NCBI RefSeq assembly: GCF_900167905.1
Contig: NZ_FUYZ01000004.1
Location: 186,649-250,648, forward strand
Direction of reading: 5' to 3'
Source of the DNA: Soonwooa buanensis
GTDB taxonomy: Bacteria; Bacteroidota; Bacteroidia; Flavobacteriales; Weeksellaceae
DNA: 64,000 bases
The position numbers were made by a program, and so were the translations under genes. The notes beneath the pieces are model-generated. The model was not told the DNA's origin. It worked only from the letters and a program-made list of their open reading frames with translations, and did not search any database. Shown in pieces: positions 41,441 through 47,840 of the stretch (position 1 is the stretch's first letter; each line of letters opens with the position of its first letter).

Positions 41441-42379
41441 ATGATTAATCCCTTAATATATTTTGAGTCATTATTAGAAATAGATAAGTCAGAAATTAAA
41501 AAGCAACAATGGCTAAGAGATCAGAAGGAAGGATTATTACCATATCTAAAAAATGTTGATGATATTAATGGAATTGTAACGGTTGAGCTTGGTTTTTATG
41601 ATGAGGACTCAAAAACTTGGTCAATAGATATAGAAACCTATTCTTTTTATAATGTTTTTCAAAATGAAATTAAATATGAATGTGAAAAAATAATTGAAAA
41701 TCTGAATTTACTTATTTTGGAAAGTAGATTCCAAAATAATTCGCCATTATTTTTTTTAATAGAATTAAAGAATAGACTCAAAATGCTGCTAGATTATAGT
41801 TGTAAATTGTATTCTGATTATCCATTTGTAAATGAAACACTAGTTATAATTGATGATTTTATAAATTTAAAGATTAAGGATTGTAAATTATTTTCTTCAG
41901 AATTTAAACTCAGATCTACTAATTTTGAAAATTCGATAAAGAAAAATGAACTTTCTAAATTTAATAACGCTGATTCTTTCAATTGGCATGTTGTGCATTT
42001 TGATTCAAAAAAAAATCATTTAAAAAATTTGTTTGAAATGCTTACTACTCATTCTAAAGTAATTGATGCCAATTTTGAAGATTTTTATAATGCTTTTTCT
42101 GGAGAAATTGTTACTAATGGAATTAATTGGTTACTTGTTGGGAAAAGTAGAAAAACAAGTATTATTTCTCTTTGTTATTTTATAGATAAACTTGAAGAAA
42201 ATGGATTTATAAATGAGATACCCTCCATTGACTTTGGAAAAAAAATATTGTATGTATTTCGAGAGAATGATGGTAATGTTTTTAATAGTGATAGTTTGAA
42301 GTCATCCCTTTCTGATTTTAGAAGAACAAAAACTTGTGCTCAGAGTGACCTTTTAGATTCAATAATTTCTAAAATTTAG
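41441..42379 (+). CDS. Unrecognised 312-aa cargo protein of the integrative element
   Basis: First gene of the island after the tRNA. It has no signal peptide and no membrane segments. It is Asn- and Lys-rich and mostly helical. The C-terminal third (about 225-312: F-S-G-E-I-V-T-N-G-I-N-W-L-L, then L-C-Y-F-I-D-K-L, then I-D-F-G-K-K, then L-K-S-S-L-S-D-F-R-R) faintly resembles the winged-helix-like tails of unknown proteins on Bacteroidota conjugative elements. It has its own terminator (42402-42430). It might be a regulator or a cargo function such as defence; the sequence does not decide. Confidence 0.65.
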   Translation: MINPLIYFESLLEIDKSEIKKQQWLRDQKEGLLPYLKNVDDINGIVTVELGFYDEDSKTWSIDIETYSFYNVFQNEIKYECEKIIENLNLLILESRFQNNSPLFFLIELKNRLKMLLDYSCKLYSDYPFVNETLVIIDDFINLKIKDCKLFSSEFKLRSTNFENSIKKNELSKFNNADSFNWHVVHFDSKKNHLKNLFEMLTTHSKVIDANFEDFYNAFSGEIVTNGINWLLVGKSRKTSIISLCYFIDKLEENGFINEIPSIDFGKKILYVFRENDGNVFNSDSLKSSLSDFRRTKTCAQSDLLDSIISKI

Positions 42380-42401
42380 ATTTCAATAAAATATTATTTA
42401 T

Positions 42402-42430
42402 AAGGCAACCTTTATGGGTTGCTTTTTTGT
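42402..42430 (+). terminator. Terminator after the 312-aa gene
   Basis: 9-bp stem with one G-T wobble, AAGGCAACC (42402-42410) with GGTTGCTTT (42417-42425), followed by Ts. Confidence 0.75.
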
Positions 42431-42510
42431 TTCAATAGACTTACAAACTTAGCCTTACTTATATGTGTAAAGTTATGTTAGTCTATTTTTCTAAGAAGTT
42501 TGCCATCGAA

Positions 42511-42531
42511 AGTTTCAGAGGGACTGAAACT
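42511..42531. promoter_or_regulatory. Perfect 8-bp palindrome upstream of the HTH gene (operator candidate)
   Basis: AGTTTCAG (42511-42518) and CTGAAACT (42524-42531) are perfect inverted copies around a 5-base AGGGA loop, 22 bases before the ATG at 42554. It may be an operator for the HTH protein or an RNA hairpin in its leader. Confidence 0.5.
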
Positions 42532-42553
42532 AAAAATTTAAATTTTTAAAAAA

Positions 42554-42862
42554 ATGGTAAATAACCAAATTATTGAAGCTCTAAAAGAGCTAGAAAACAA
42601 AATTAATGTTATTAGCATCTCTGCCAAAGAAATGTTGAATTTCGAAGAAACTCTAAATTATTTAAAGGTCAGTAAATCCTATCTGTACAAATTGACTAGT
42701 GCAAAAGAAATTCCGCACTACAAGCCATTAGGTAAGTTGATTTTTTTTAAAAGATCAGAGCTCAATGCTTGGATACTAAAAGGGGAGATTAAAACTAAAG
42801 ATGCAGTTTACGATGATTACTGCACAAATTTATTAACAAAAACAAAATTAGTACATGTTTAA
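42554..42862 (+). CDS. HTH_17-type DNA-binding protein (excisionase/AlpA-like)
   Basis: A 102-aa protein. Residues 28-76 form a MerR-like helix-turn-helix: L-N-F-E-E-T-L-N-Y-L-K-V-S-K-S-Y-L-Y-K-L, followed by I-P-H-Y-K-P-L-G-K-L-I-F-F-K-R-S-E-L-N-A-W-I. This is the standard layout of excisionase-family proteins on Bacteroidota mobile elements, and it is well placed to act as directionality factor or repressor of this element. The next gene starts within its last codons (8-base overlap), so the two are translationally coupled. Confidence 0.85.
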   Translation: MVNNQIIEALKELENKINVISISAKEMLNFEETLNYLKVSKSYLYKLTSAKEIPHYKPLGKLIFFKRSELNAWILKGEIKTKDAVYDDYCTNLLTKTKLVHV

Positions 42863-43295
42863 AAAAACTGAAGAAATCAGAAACGTGTTTGGAGAAGAGT
42901 CAAAAACACAAAAGCAGAAAAATGAAATTATAGACTCAGTAATTTCTAAAAAACAAATTATGAAAGAACAAATTATTAAGAGTGATGTAGCAGTTAAGAA
43001 GGCTACACCAGTATTAAAGACTAAAGATCTTGATTTGATAGATATCAATTTAGAAGGTGACAAGAAATCTACTTTTTACAATATTGTAACAACAAATGCA
43101 GGGAATATTATTGAATTTAAGATTGCTAAAATTTTAACTTTTTTGGAAGATAACGGATTTTGCAGGTTGAAAATGCCAAAAGGAGGATATGAATTAATAA
43201 GAATTGAAAGAAGAAGTATAATATCATTTGCGGATAATTCAGATATAATGAAGGTAATTAAAACAAAAGTTCTTAATGAAGATAACTGGGGTTAG
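42855..43295 (+). CDS. Short, probably truncated primase-helicase-like replication protein
   Basis: A 146-aa protein. Residues 70-140 (F-Y-N-I-V, then I-L-T-F-L-E-D-N-G-F-C-R-L, then Y-E-L-I-R-I-E-R-R-S-I-I-S) resemble the N-terminal segment of the much longer primase-helicase proteins of Bacteroidota plasmids and phages. The C-terminal helicase part is missing: the frame ends 3' to 3' with the ATPase gene, overlapping it by 23 bases. I infer that it is a remnant, or a stand-alone domain kept for another purpose. No catalytic motif can be identified. The first 65 residues are lysine-rich and of low complexity. Confidence 0.5.
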   Translation: MFKKTEEIRNVFGEESKTQKQKNEIIDSVISKKQIMKEQIIKSDVAVKKATPVLKTKDLDLIDINLEGDKKSTFYNIVTTNAGNIIEFKIAKILTFLEDNGFCRLKMPKGGYELIRIERRSIISFADNSDIMKVIKTKVLNEDNWG

Positions 43296-43992
43296 TTAAT
43301 GGTGTAGATTTATCAGAAATACTACCTGAATTACACCATTTTAAAATTTCTTCACCAGTTTTTTCAGTAATATTAAATTCAGGTTTTCCCATAAATAAAC
43401 CTGTTCTATCTTTGCTTGCTGCAGCAAAATGTTTAATATCAATATCAAAGACCAGAGTAAATTCATAATCTAATCCATCTCTTTGTACTGATTTTAAACC
43501 TACTTTTTCAGGTACAAACTTACCATCTTTTTGATTTAGGACATAATCTTGTTTAGTGCGCATTGTTGCTATAACATGTGCTTTGCATTGTAAGATTTTG
43601 TCAATGAAGAGCTTTTCCAAAGGTTTAATTTTAGCCCAATTGGTGAAGCTATTTCCTGCTAGGGAACTATGGTAATCCAGTAAGTAGTCCCAACAATGCG
43701 AGATACTATCAAGAATTATTACTTCCATACCTGCTTCTTCGCAGATATTGATTGCATCAACATATTGCTGAGGTGTGAAAGGAGGTTTTAAAGAAAGAAC
43801 ATTATAAGTTCCTAAATGTGCATACAAATCAGCACTTCCATTTTCTGTGTCTATAATAGCAACTTTAGAGAAGTCACCATTTGTCATTCCTTTTGCTATG
43901 ATTAGGGAGGAGTAGGTTTTTCCTGATCCTGCAGATCCTTGTAAAGCCATTTTGATTCTGGCTTGCTTTCTTTCAGATTGTCTTAATTGCAT
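43273..43992 (-). CDS. RecA-like AAA ATPase (AAA_24 / phage Sak4-type)
   Basis: A 239-aa protein with Walker A G-S-A-G-S-G-K-T (19-26) and Walker B V-I-I-L-D-S-I-S (91-98, D95). After that come W-D-Y-L-L and I-A-T-M-R-T-K-Q-D-Y, which fit the AAA_24 nucleotide-binding proteins of phages and satellites. Sak4 proteins of this type support annealing and recombination of single-stranded DNA. It is convergent with, and overlaps, the truncated replication gene, and lies 238 bases downstream of the integrase stop in the same direction. Confidence 0.82.
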   Translation of the reverse strand: MQLRQSERKQARIKMALQGSAGSGKTYSSLIIAKGMTNGDFSKVAIIDTENGSADLYAHLGTYNVLSLKPPFTPQQYVDAINICEEAGMEVIILDSISHCWDYLLDYHSSLAGNSFTNWAKIKPLEKLFIDKILQCKAHVIATMRTKQDYVLNQKDGKFVPEKVGLKSVQRDGLDYEFTLVFDIDIKHFAAASKDRTGLFMGKPEFNITEKTGEEILKWCNSGSISDKSTPLTNPSYLH

Positions 43993-44027
43993 TTTTTTTT
44001 AAAATTAAATGTTAATATTAAATTGAA

Positions 44028-44054
44028 AATCCTTACAAAATATTTGTAAGGATT
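44028..44054. other. Hairpin upstream of the ATPase gene
   Basis: Perfect 12-bp stem AATCCTTACAAA (44028-44039) with TTTGTAAGGATT (44043-44054), 3-base loop. It could end integrase transcription or regulate the ATPase leader. Confidence 0.55.
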
Positions 44055-44088
44055 AATAATTTTCTTAATGATTTTTCAGAATAATATG

Positions 44089-44204
44089 AGTGCCAAAGTG
44101 CTGAAAATTTTATTTTTTTTTTCATACACTATGATTATTTGTTGTAGTTAGAGGTATTTTGTCTTTTTTTTGGTTGTGCAAAATTTTGGCACTTTAGCAC
44201 TTTG
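44089..44204. repeat. Iteron-like inverted AAAGTGC words
   Basis: AGTGCCAAAGTGCTG followed by AAAATTTT at 44089-44112 faces an inverted counterpart at 44179-44204 (AAAATTTT, GGCACTTT, AGCACTTTG). Together four (A)AAGTGC words in two orientations flank a T-rich centre in a non-coding gap. This could be a replication origin or a binding site of an element-encoded protein. Confidence 0.45.
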
Positions 44205-44230
44205 TTGTAATTAGCAGAAATTGATTTTTA

Positions 44231-45439
44231 TTATAGAAGTTTTTCTACTGCTTCATCTATTACTGAATTTTCAAGATCTTTCAAATAAGCTTGTGTTATG
44301 GCAATGTTTTGATGTCCCATTGCTTCAGAAATAACGTCTGTGGAAACACCTTTTTGTTTTAGATTTGTTGCAAAACTATGTCTAGCTACATAACTTGTTA
44401 GACTGGCATCTATTTGACATAGTTCAGCTATTTTTTTTAAATCTTTATTGAATTTTTTTAATGTTTTTTCCTTTCTGTACTCTAGCTGAATTGGGGAAGA
44501 TTCATCATTTAGAATAATAGGAAAAATGTATTTTGTTTTTTTCTTCCCTTTACTATAATAGTCAAGAATCTCTTGCACTGGTTCAGTGATTTTGACAGTT
44601 AGCTTGGTTTTTGTTTTGCTTCGAGTATAAATAATTAATCCTTCAGAAATATTGTCCCATTTAAGTTTCATTATATCATAGAAGTTCATGCCTCTTGTAT
44701 AATAGCTGAATATAAAGTAATTTCTTGAGTTAGTTAGTTGTGGGATTATTGTAAGGTCTAATGTTCTTATTTTCTGGATGTTATCAAATGAAATAGCTCT
44801 TTTATTGCTTGAGGCTTTTAATTTTGAAATTTTATAAGCATCAAAAGGATAATTATCTTTTGAAATTAAGCCTTTTTTTACAGCATCATTATATAAAGCT
44901 CTTATAGCCCTCATTCTTACAGCTATACCACTATCTGAAGATCCTCTAGTTCTTAAGTGAATTTCATATTTATCTAGTAGTAATGGACTTATGTCTCTAA
45001 AGTAGATAGTTTTGTTATTTAAGAAATTGAAGAAGGCTCTTTTGCAATCTGCGTAGTATCTTGCATTTCCAGTTCTACCTGATTTTGTCAAATTATCAAT
45101 TGTAGTTGTCCAAAATTCATTTACAGATATTTTTTTTTCTGCTTTGTAGCTGAAGAATAGTTCTTCAAACTCGGGTAGTGTTAAATCATTGTTTTCTGCA
45201 ATAGCATCACTAAATACTTTTTCAGCTTTTGCTTTTATTTTTTCAAGAGTGGAGTTTTTTTGTTGGTACTGTAAATGTGTTTTTCTAAATTCATTTTTGT
45301 TATCATTCCAATGAGCTTTTTCACAATAAAAACCAGTAGAAATTAATTTTGATTTTCTATCCTTAGTAACCCTTAGATAAATAGGAAACAAACCATTTGA
45401 ATGTGCTTTATTTTTAAGAATAAATTTTAATGATGCCAT
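44231..45439 (-). CDS. Tyrosine recombinase (integrase) of the tRNA-integrated element
   Basis: A 402-aa phage-type integrase. Order: N-terminal arm-binding domain (1-90, starting A-S-L-K-F-I-L-K and with G-F-Y-C), SAM-like core-binding domain (about 105-195) and catalytic domain (about 215-395). Catalytic residues: R249 (Y-T-R-G), R353 in S-Y-V-A-R-H-S-F-A-T, H376 in M-G-H-Q-N-I and the nucleophile Y385 in T-Q-A-Y-L. All are present, so the enzyme appears active. Its position next to attR and the perfect 50-bp repeats argue that it integrated this element. Its promoter adjoins the right arm repeats, suggesting autoregulation. Confidence 0.93.
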   Translation of the reverse strand: MASLKFILKNKAHSNGLFPIYLRVTKDRKSKLISTGFYCEKAHWNDNKNEFRKTHLQYQQKNSTLEKIKAKAEKVFSDAIAENNDLTLPEFEELFFSYKAEKKISVNEFWTTTIDNLTKSGRTGNARYYADCKRAFFNFLNNKTIYFRDISPLLLDKYEIHLRTRGSSDSGIAVRMRAIRALYNDAVKKGLISKDNYPFDAYKISKLKASSNKRAISFDNIQKIRTLDLTIIPQLTNSRNYFIFSYYTRGMNFYDIMKLKWDNISEGLIIYTRSKTKTKLTVKITEPVQEILDYYSKGKKKTKYIFPIILNDESSPIQLEYRKEKTLKKFNKDLKKIAELCQIDASLTSYVARHSFATNLKQKGVSTDVISEAMGHQNIAITQAYLKDLENSVIDEAVEKLL

Positions 45440-45452
45440 GAAAATATTTTAA

Positions 45453-45472
45453 AGGTCTAACATAGGTCTAAC
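45453..45472 (+). promoter_or_regulatory. Right arm-type repeat pair of the integrative element
   Basis: Identical over 20 bases to 41376-41395 (two AGGTCTAAC words, 11 bases apart). It lies 14-33 bases upstream of the integrase ATG and directly downstream of its -7 box. Confidence 0.6.
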
Positions 45473-45479
45473 AAAAATA
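45472..45479 (-). promoter_or_regulatory. -7 box of the integrase promoter
   Basis: Minus strand TATTTTTG, a match to TAnnTTTG, 33 bases before the integrase ATG and abutting the arm-type repeats, so their occupation would block transcription. Confidence 0.55.
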
Positions 45480-45584
45480 GAAAAAATAGGAAATTAAATG
45501 AAATTAAAAATATTTTTTATATTTAAAATTCCTTTAAATACGATGGTTTTGAAAGAATGTGAAAAAGAATGAAATGAAAATTTC

Positions 45585-45634
45585 GCTGACTCATAATCAG
45601 CAAGTCCTTGGTTCGAGCCCAAGTGGGGCCACTT
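45585..45634 (+). repeat. attR: second copy of the 50-bp direct repeat
   Basis: Identical to 41276-41325. It represents the 3' half of the tRNA only; there is no acceptor 5' strand, D-arm or promoter upstream, so it is an attachment site and not a gene. Confidence 0.92.
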
Positions 45635-45640
45635 GAGTAT

Positions 45641-45668
45641 AAAGCACTTACATTTATGTAGGTGCTTT
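45641..45668 (+). terminator. Original chromosomal tRNA terminator, displaced beyond attR
   Basis: 12-bp stem with one mismatch, AAAGCACTTACA (45641-45652) with TGTAGGTGCTTT (45657-45668), followed by a T run. It mirrors the hairpin at 41336-41361 right after the tRNA. Confidence 0.75.
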
Positions 45669-45763
45669 TTTTATCTAAGTATGTATAATTGTTGACGTCT
45701 TATTTTGATTATATTTTTCAACTTTATATTTTGTATTTTATTTTCACCAAACCGAATAGCTAA

Positions 45764-46753
45764 ATGAAGACTTTCCCAGTTATCGCCTCAATTTTGTCAC
45801 CGAAAGAATTAGGTGAATTTATTATCGAGCAATACCAGTTAAATAATGATTTTGAATGTTCTCTTTTTAGAACTGGCGTTAATCATACTTATTTTTTGTC
45901 TAATGAAGATACAAAATATGTCATAAGAGTATATTGTCATAATTGGAGAACCAAACTTGAAATTCAAGAAGAATTGGAATTGTTAATATTACTCAAAAAG
46001 CATAATCTTTCAATTTCTACTCCAATTCCCAATAAAAATGGAAGTCAAATCTTAGAAATAGATACGCCAGAAGGTATAAGATATGTTGTACTTTTCACAT
46101 TTGCGAAAGGTGAAAAAATGCGTTTTATGACTAACGAAACCTGCGCAGCAATTGGATCGATGATGGCAAAAATCCATAATGTAACGGCGAGAAAAAGAAT
46201 CGACAGAGTAGATTACAATAGCGATGTTTTGATATACAAAGCCTATGATAAGCTAAACATGTTTTTTTCAGGAGATTTAGATGAAATGAAATATCTAAAA
46301 CAAATTTCCTCGCAATTAGAAAAGCGTTTTAAAGAAACCGATTTCTCCGATGACCAAAAAGGCATAGTTCATTTGGATATTTGGTACGATAATTTGGCGG
46401 TAAATAAAGAAAATGAAATTACAATATTTGATTTCGATAATTGTGGAAATGGTCCTTTGGTTTTAGACATCGGTTATTTTTGTAAACAATTATTCTTTAT
46501 AGAAGCAGACAAAAATATTTACGAATCGAAAGTTGAAAGTTTTCTAAATGCTTACAAAAAAGAAAGGAATTTATCCAAAAAAGAATTGAATTTAATTCCA
46601 GAAGCGGGAGCCTCCATTTTTATTTTTTATCTTGGTGTACAAGCCCAAAGATTTGATTGGTCTAATATTTTTCTGACAGAGAATTATCTTAAAATGTTTG
46701 TTGGTAGAATAAAAAAATGGCTAAATTACTATGATGAAAAAAGTAAAATTTAA
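45764..46753 (+). CDS. Phosphotransferase of the APH / homoserine kinase II-like family
   Basis: A 329-aa kinase-fold protein. The catalytic loop is V-H-L-D-I-W-Y-D-N (D at about 205, N at about 210) and the metal-binding D-F-D-N-C follows at about 222-226. The N-terminal nucleotide-binding region has Y-V-I-R-V-Y. The family phosphorylates small molecules such as homoserine, choline or aminoglycosides; the substrate is not predictable here, and resistance should not be assumed. It stands alone just outside the integrated element. Confidence 0.75.
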   Translation: MKTFPVIASILSPKELGEFIIEQYQLNNDFECSLFRTGVNHTYFLSNEDTKYVIRVYCHNWRTKLEIQEELELLILLKKHNLSISTPIPNKNGSQILEIDTPEGIRYVVLFTFAKGEKMRFMTNETCAAIGSMMAKIHNVTARKRIDRVDYNSDVLIYKAYDKLNMFFSGDLDEMKYLKQISSQLEKRFKETDFSDDQKGIVHLDIWYDNLAVNKENEITIFDFDNCGNGPLVLDIGYFCKQLFFIEADKNIYESKVESFLNAYKKERNLSKKELNLIPEAGASIFIFYLGVQAQRFDWSNIFLTENYLKMFVGRIKKWLNYYDEKSKI

Positions 46754-46865
46754 TACATTACTGATAAACCTAGCAAAGCGATAATATTACTTAATAAAGC
46801 AGATGAATAGGTGGTTTTTATGGTTAGACAACACTTTTCATTATAAATCAATTCTTTATAGTACA

Positions 46866-47747
46866 ATGAAACACAATTTTTCTTTTGTTCTTTTTCTGCT
46901 TTCGGTTTTCATGTTTTCGCAAAATAAAGTGATTACGAAATCAGAGAATTCTGTTCAATTTAAAGGTAATATTCAAGGTAGTCCGTTAACGATTTTTTTG
47001 AAAAACCAAGATATTATCGATTGCGATGACTACGACAGATTTGTCGAAGGTTGGTATTATTACGATAAGTACAAAACAAAAATCCCTTTGAATGGTTACA
47101 CGAAAGGCTGCGACATGAAATTATTTAATTTTGGAAAAAACCAAAAGTCTGTGGTATCTAAACTTCAAAATTTGGTTAGCAATTCAACAATAGATAGTTT
47201 GTATCGGAATTCCAATCCAGAAGAAATTTTATCATTCGATAGATGTTTTTATTCCGAAAATAAAACTAAAACTTTCAAAGGCGAGTTTAAGAACGCAGAT
47301 AAGACTACAGAAATCCTTTTGGATACTGATGATATATTTATTGGTAGAAAATTGGAGAATTTTGAACTTCCCAATCAAAAGGAAATTAATTTGCGAAAAG
47401 TGTTTGCTGGCTATGGTGGCAATCAGTTTTATAGTTTAACGGAAGACAAATCAGAAAATCGATTGATCTTTTATTTCGAAAGTATTTCCAATCATAATGC
47501 TTGTGGACAATGCGGCGCAAGCGATGACGAAAAAGGTTATCGAATTATCTATTTTGATAAAAATTGGAATATTAAAAAAACAGACGAGTTTTTGACCGAA
47601 AGTTGTCTTTCATTTATATACGATACTAAAATTATAAAAAAGTCTAAAACCGAAGTCAAATATCAAATTACTGATGATTCTGGAGCGGATAAGAAACAAT
47701 ATTTTTTAGTTGTTAATAAAGCTAATTCGACTATTGTTAAACTGTAA
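46866..47747 (+). CDS. Secreted protein, function unknown
   Basis: A 293-aa protein starting at the ATG at 46866, which gives a signal peptide (M-K-H-N-F-S-F-V-L-F-L-L-S-V-F-M-F-S-Q, cleavage near 19); an in-frame ATG at 46803 would add 21 residues before it. The mature part is rich in Lys, Asn and Asp and contains several cysteines, including H-N-A-C-G-Q-C-G-A-S-D near residue 212, possibly a metal or disulfide site. No family recognised. It is convergent with the large helicase gene, with a bidirectional terminator between. Confidence 0.6.
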   Translation: MKHNFSFVLFLLSVFMFSQNKVITKSENSVQFKGNIQGSPLTIFLKNQDIIDCDDYDRFVEGWYYYDKYKTKIPLNGYTKGCDMKLFNFGKNQKSVVSKLQNLVSNSTIDSLYRNSNPEEILSFDRCFYSENKTKTFKGEFKNADKTTEILLDTDDIFIGRKLENFELPNQKEINLRKVFAGYGGNQFYSLTEDKSENRLIFYFESISNHNACGQCGASDDEKGYRIIYFDKNWNIKKTDEFLTESCLSFIYDTKIIKKSKTEVKYQITDDSGADKKQYFLVVNKANSTIVKL

Positions 47748-47803
47748 AAACCGAATTAAAATCTAAACTATCTACTTCGGTTATTGATAAAAATGAAATA
47801 AAA

Positions 47804-47830
47804 AGCCTTGAATAATTGAAATTCAAGGCT
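47804..47830. terminator. Bidirectional terminator between the secreted protein and the helicase gene
   Basis: Perfect 10-bp stem AGCCTTGAAT (47804-47813) with ATTCAAGGCT (47821-47830), A/T flanks on both sides. Confidence 0.8.
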
Positions 47831-47840
47831 ATAATTTTTA

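Larger units (their letters stand above)
41276..45634. mobile_element. Small tRNA-integrated element (satellite or plasmid-like island), about 4.3 kb
   Basis: Bounded by the 50-bp direct repeats; the integrated unit (repeat plus insert) is 4309 bp. Order from the tRNA: unknown 312-aa gene (plus), terminator, operator-like palindrome, HTH gene and overlapping truncated replication-type gene (plus), then RecA-like ATPase and tyrosine integrase (minus). Paired 20-bp repeats near both ends (41376-41395, 45453-45472) look like integrase arm sites. There are no capsid, portal or conjugation genes, so it must depend on a helper if it moves, or be a decayed element. The interior is more AT-rich than the surrounding chromosome. 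Confidence 0.88.
45440..45763. other. Non-coding stretch holding integrase promoter, arm site, attR and terminator
   Basis: The 324 bases contain the right arm repeats (45453-45472), the integrase -7 box (45472-45479), attR (45585-45634) and a terminator hairpin (45641-45668). No gene was seen. Confidence 0.7.

Noticed and set aside
45585..45634. A second tRNA-like sequence identical to the tRNA 3' half
   Set aside because: It has no 5' acceptor strand, D-arm or promoter, and its 50 bases match the tRNA exactly, so it is the attR copy of an integrated element.
45764..46753. The phosphotransferase as an aminoglycoside-resistance gene
   Set aside because: Only general kinase-fold motifs are visible and they are shared with homoserine and choline kinases; the context gives no hint of resistance.
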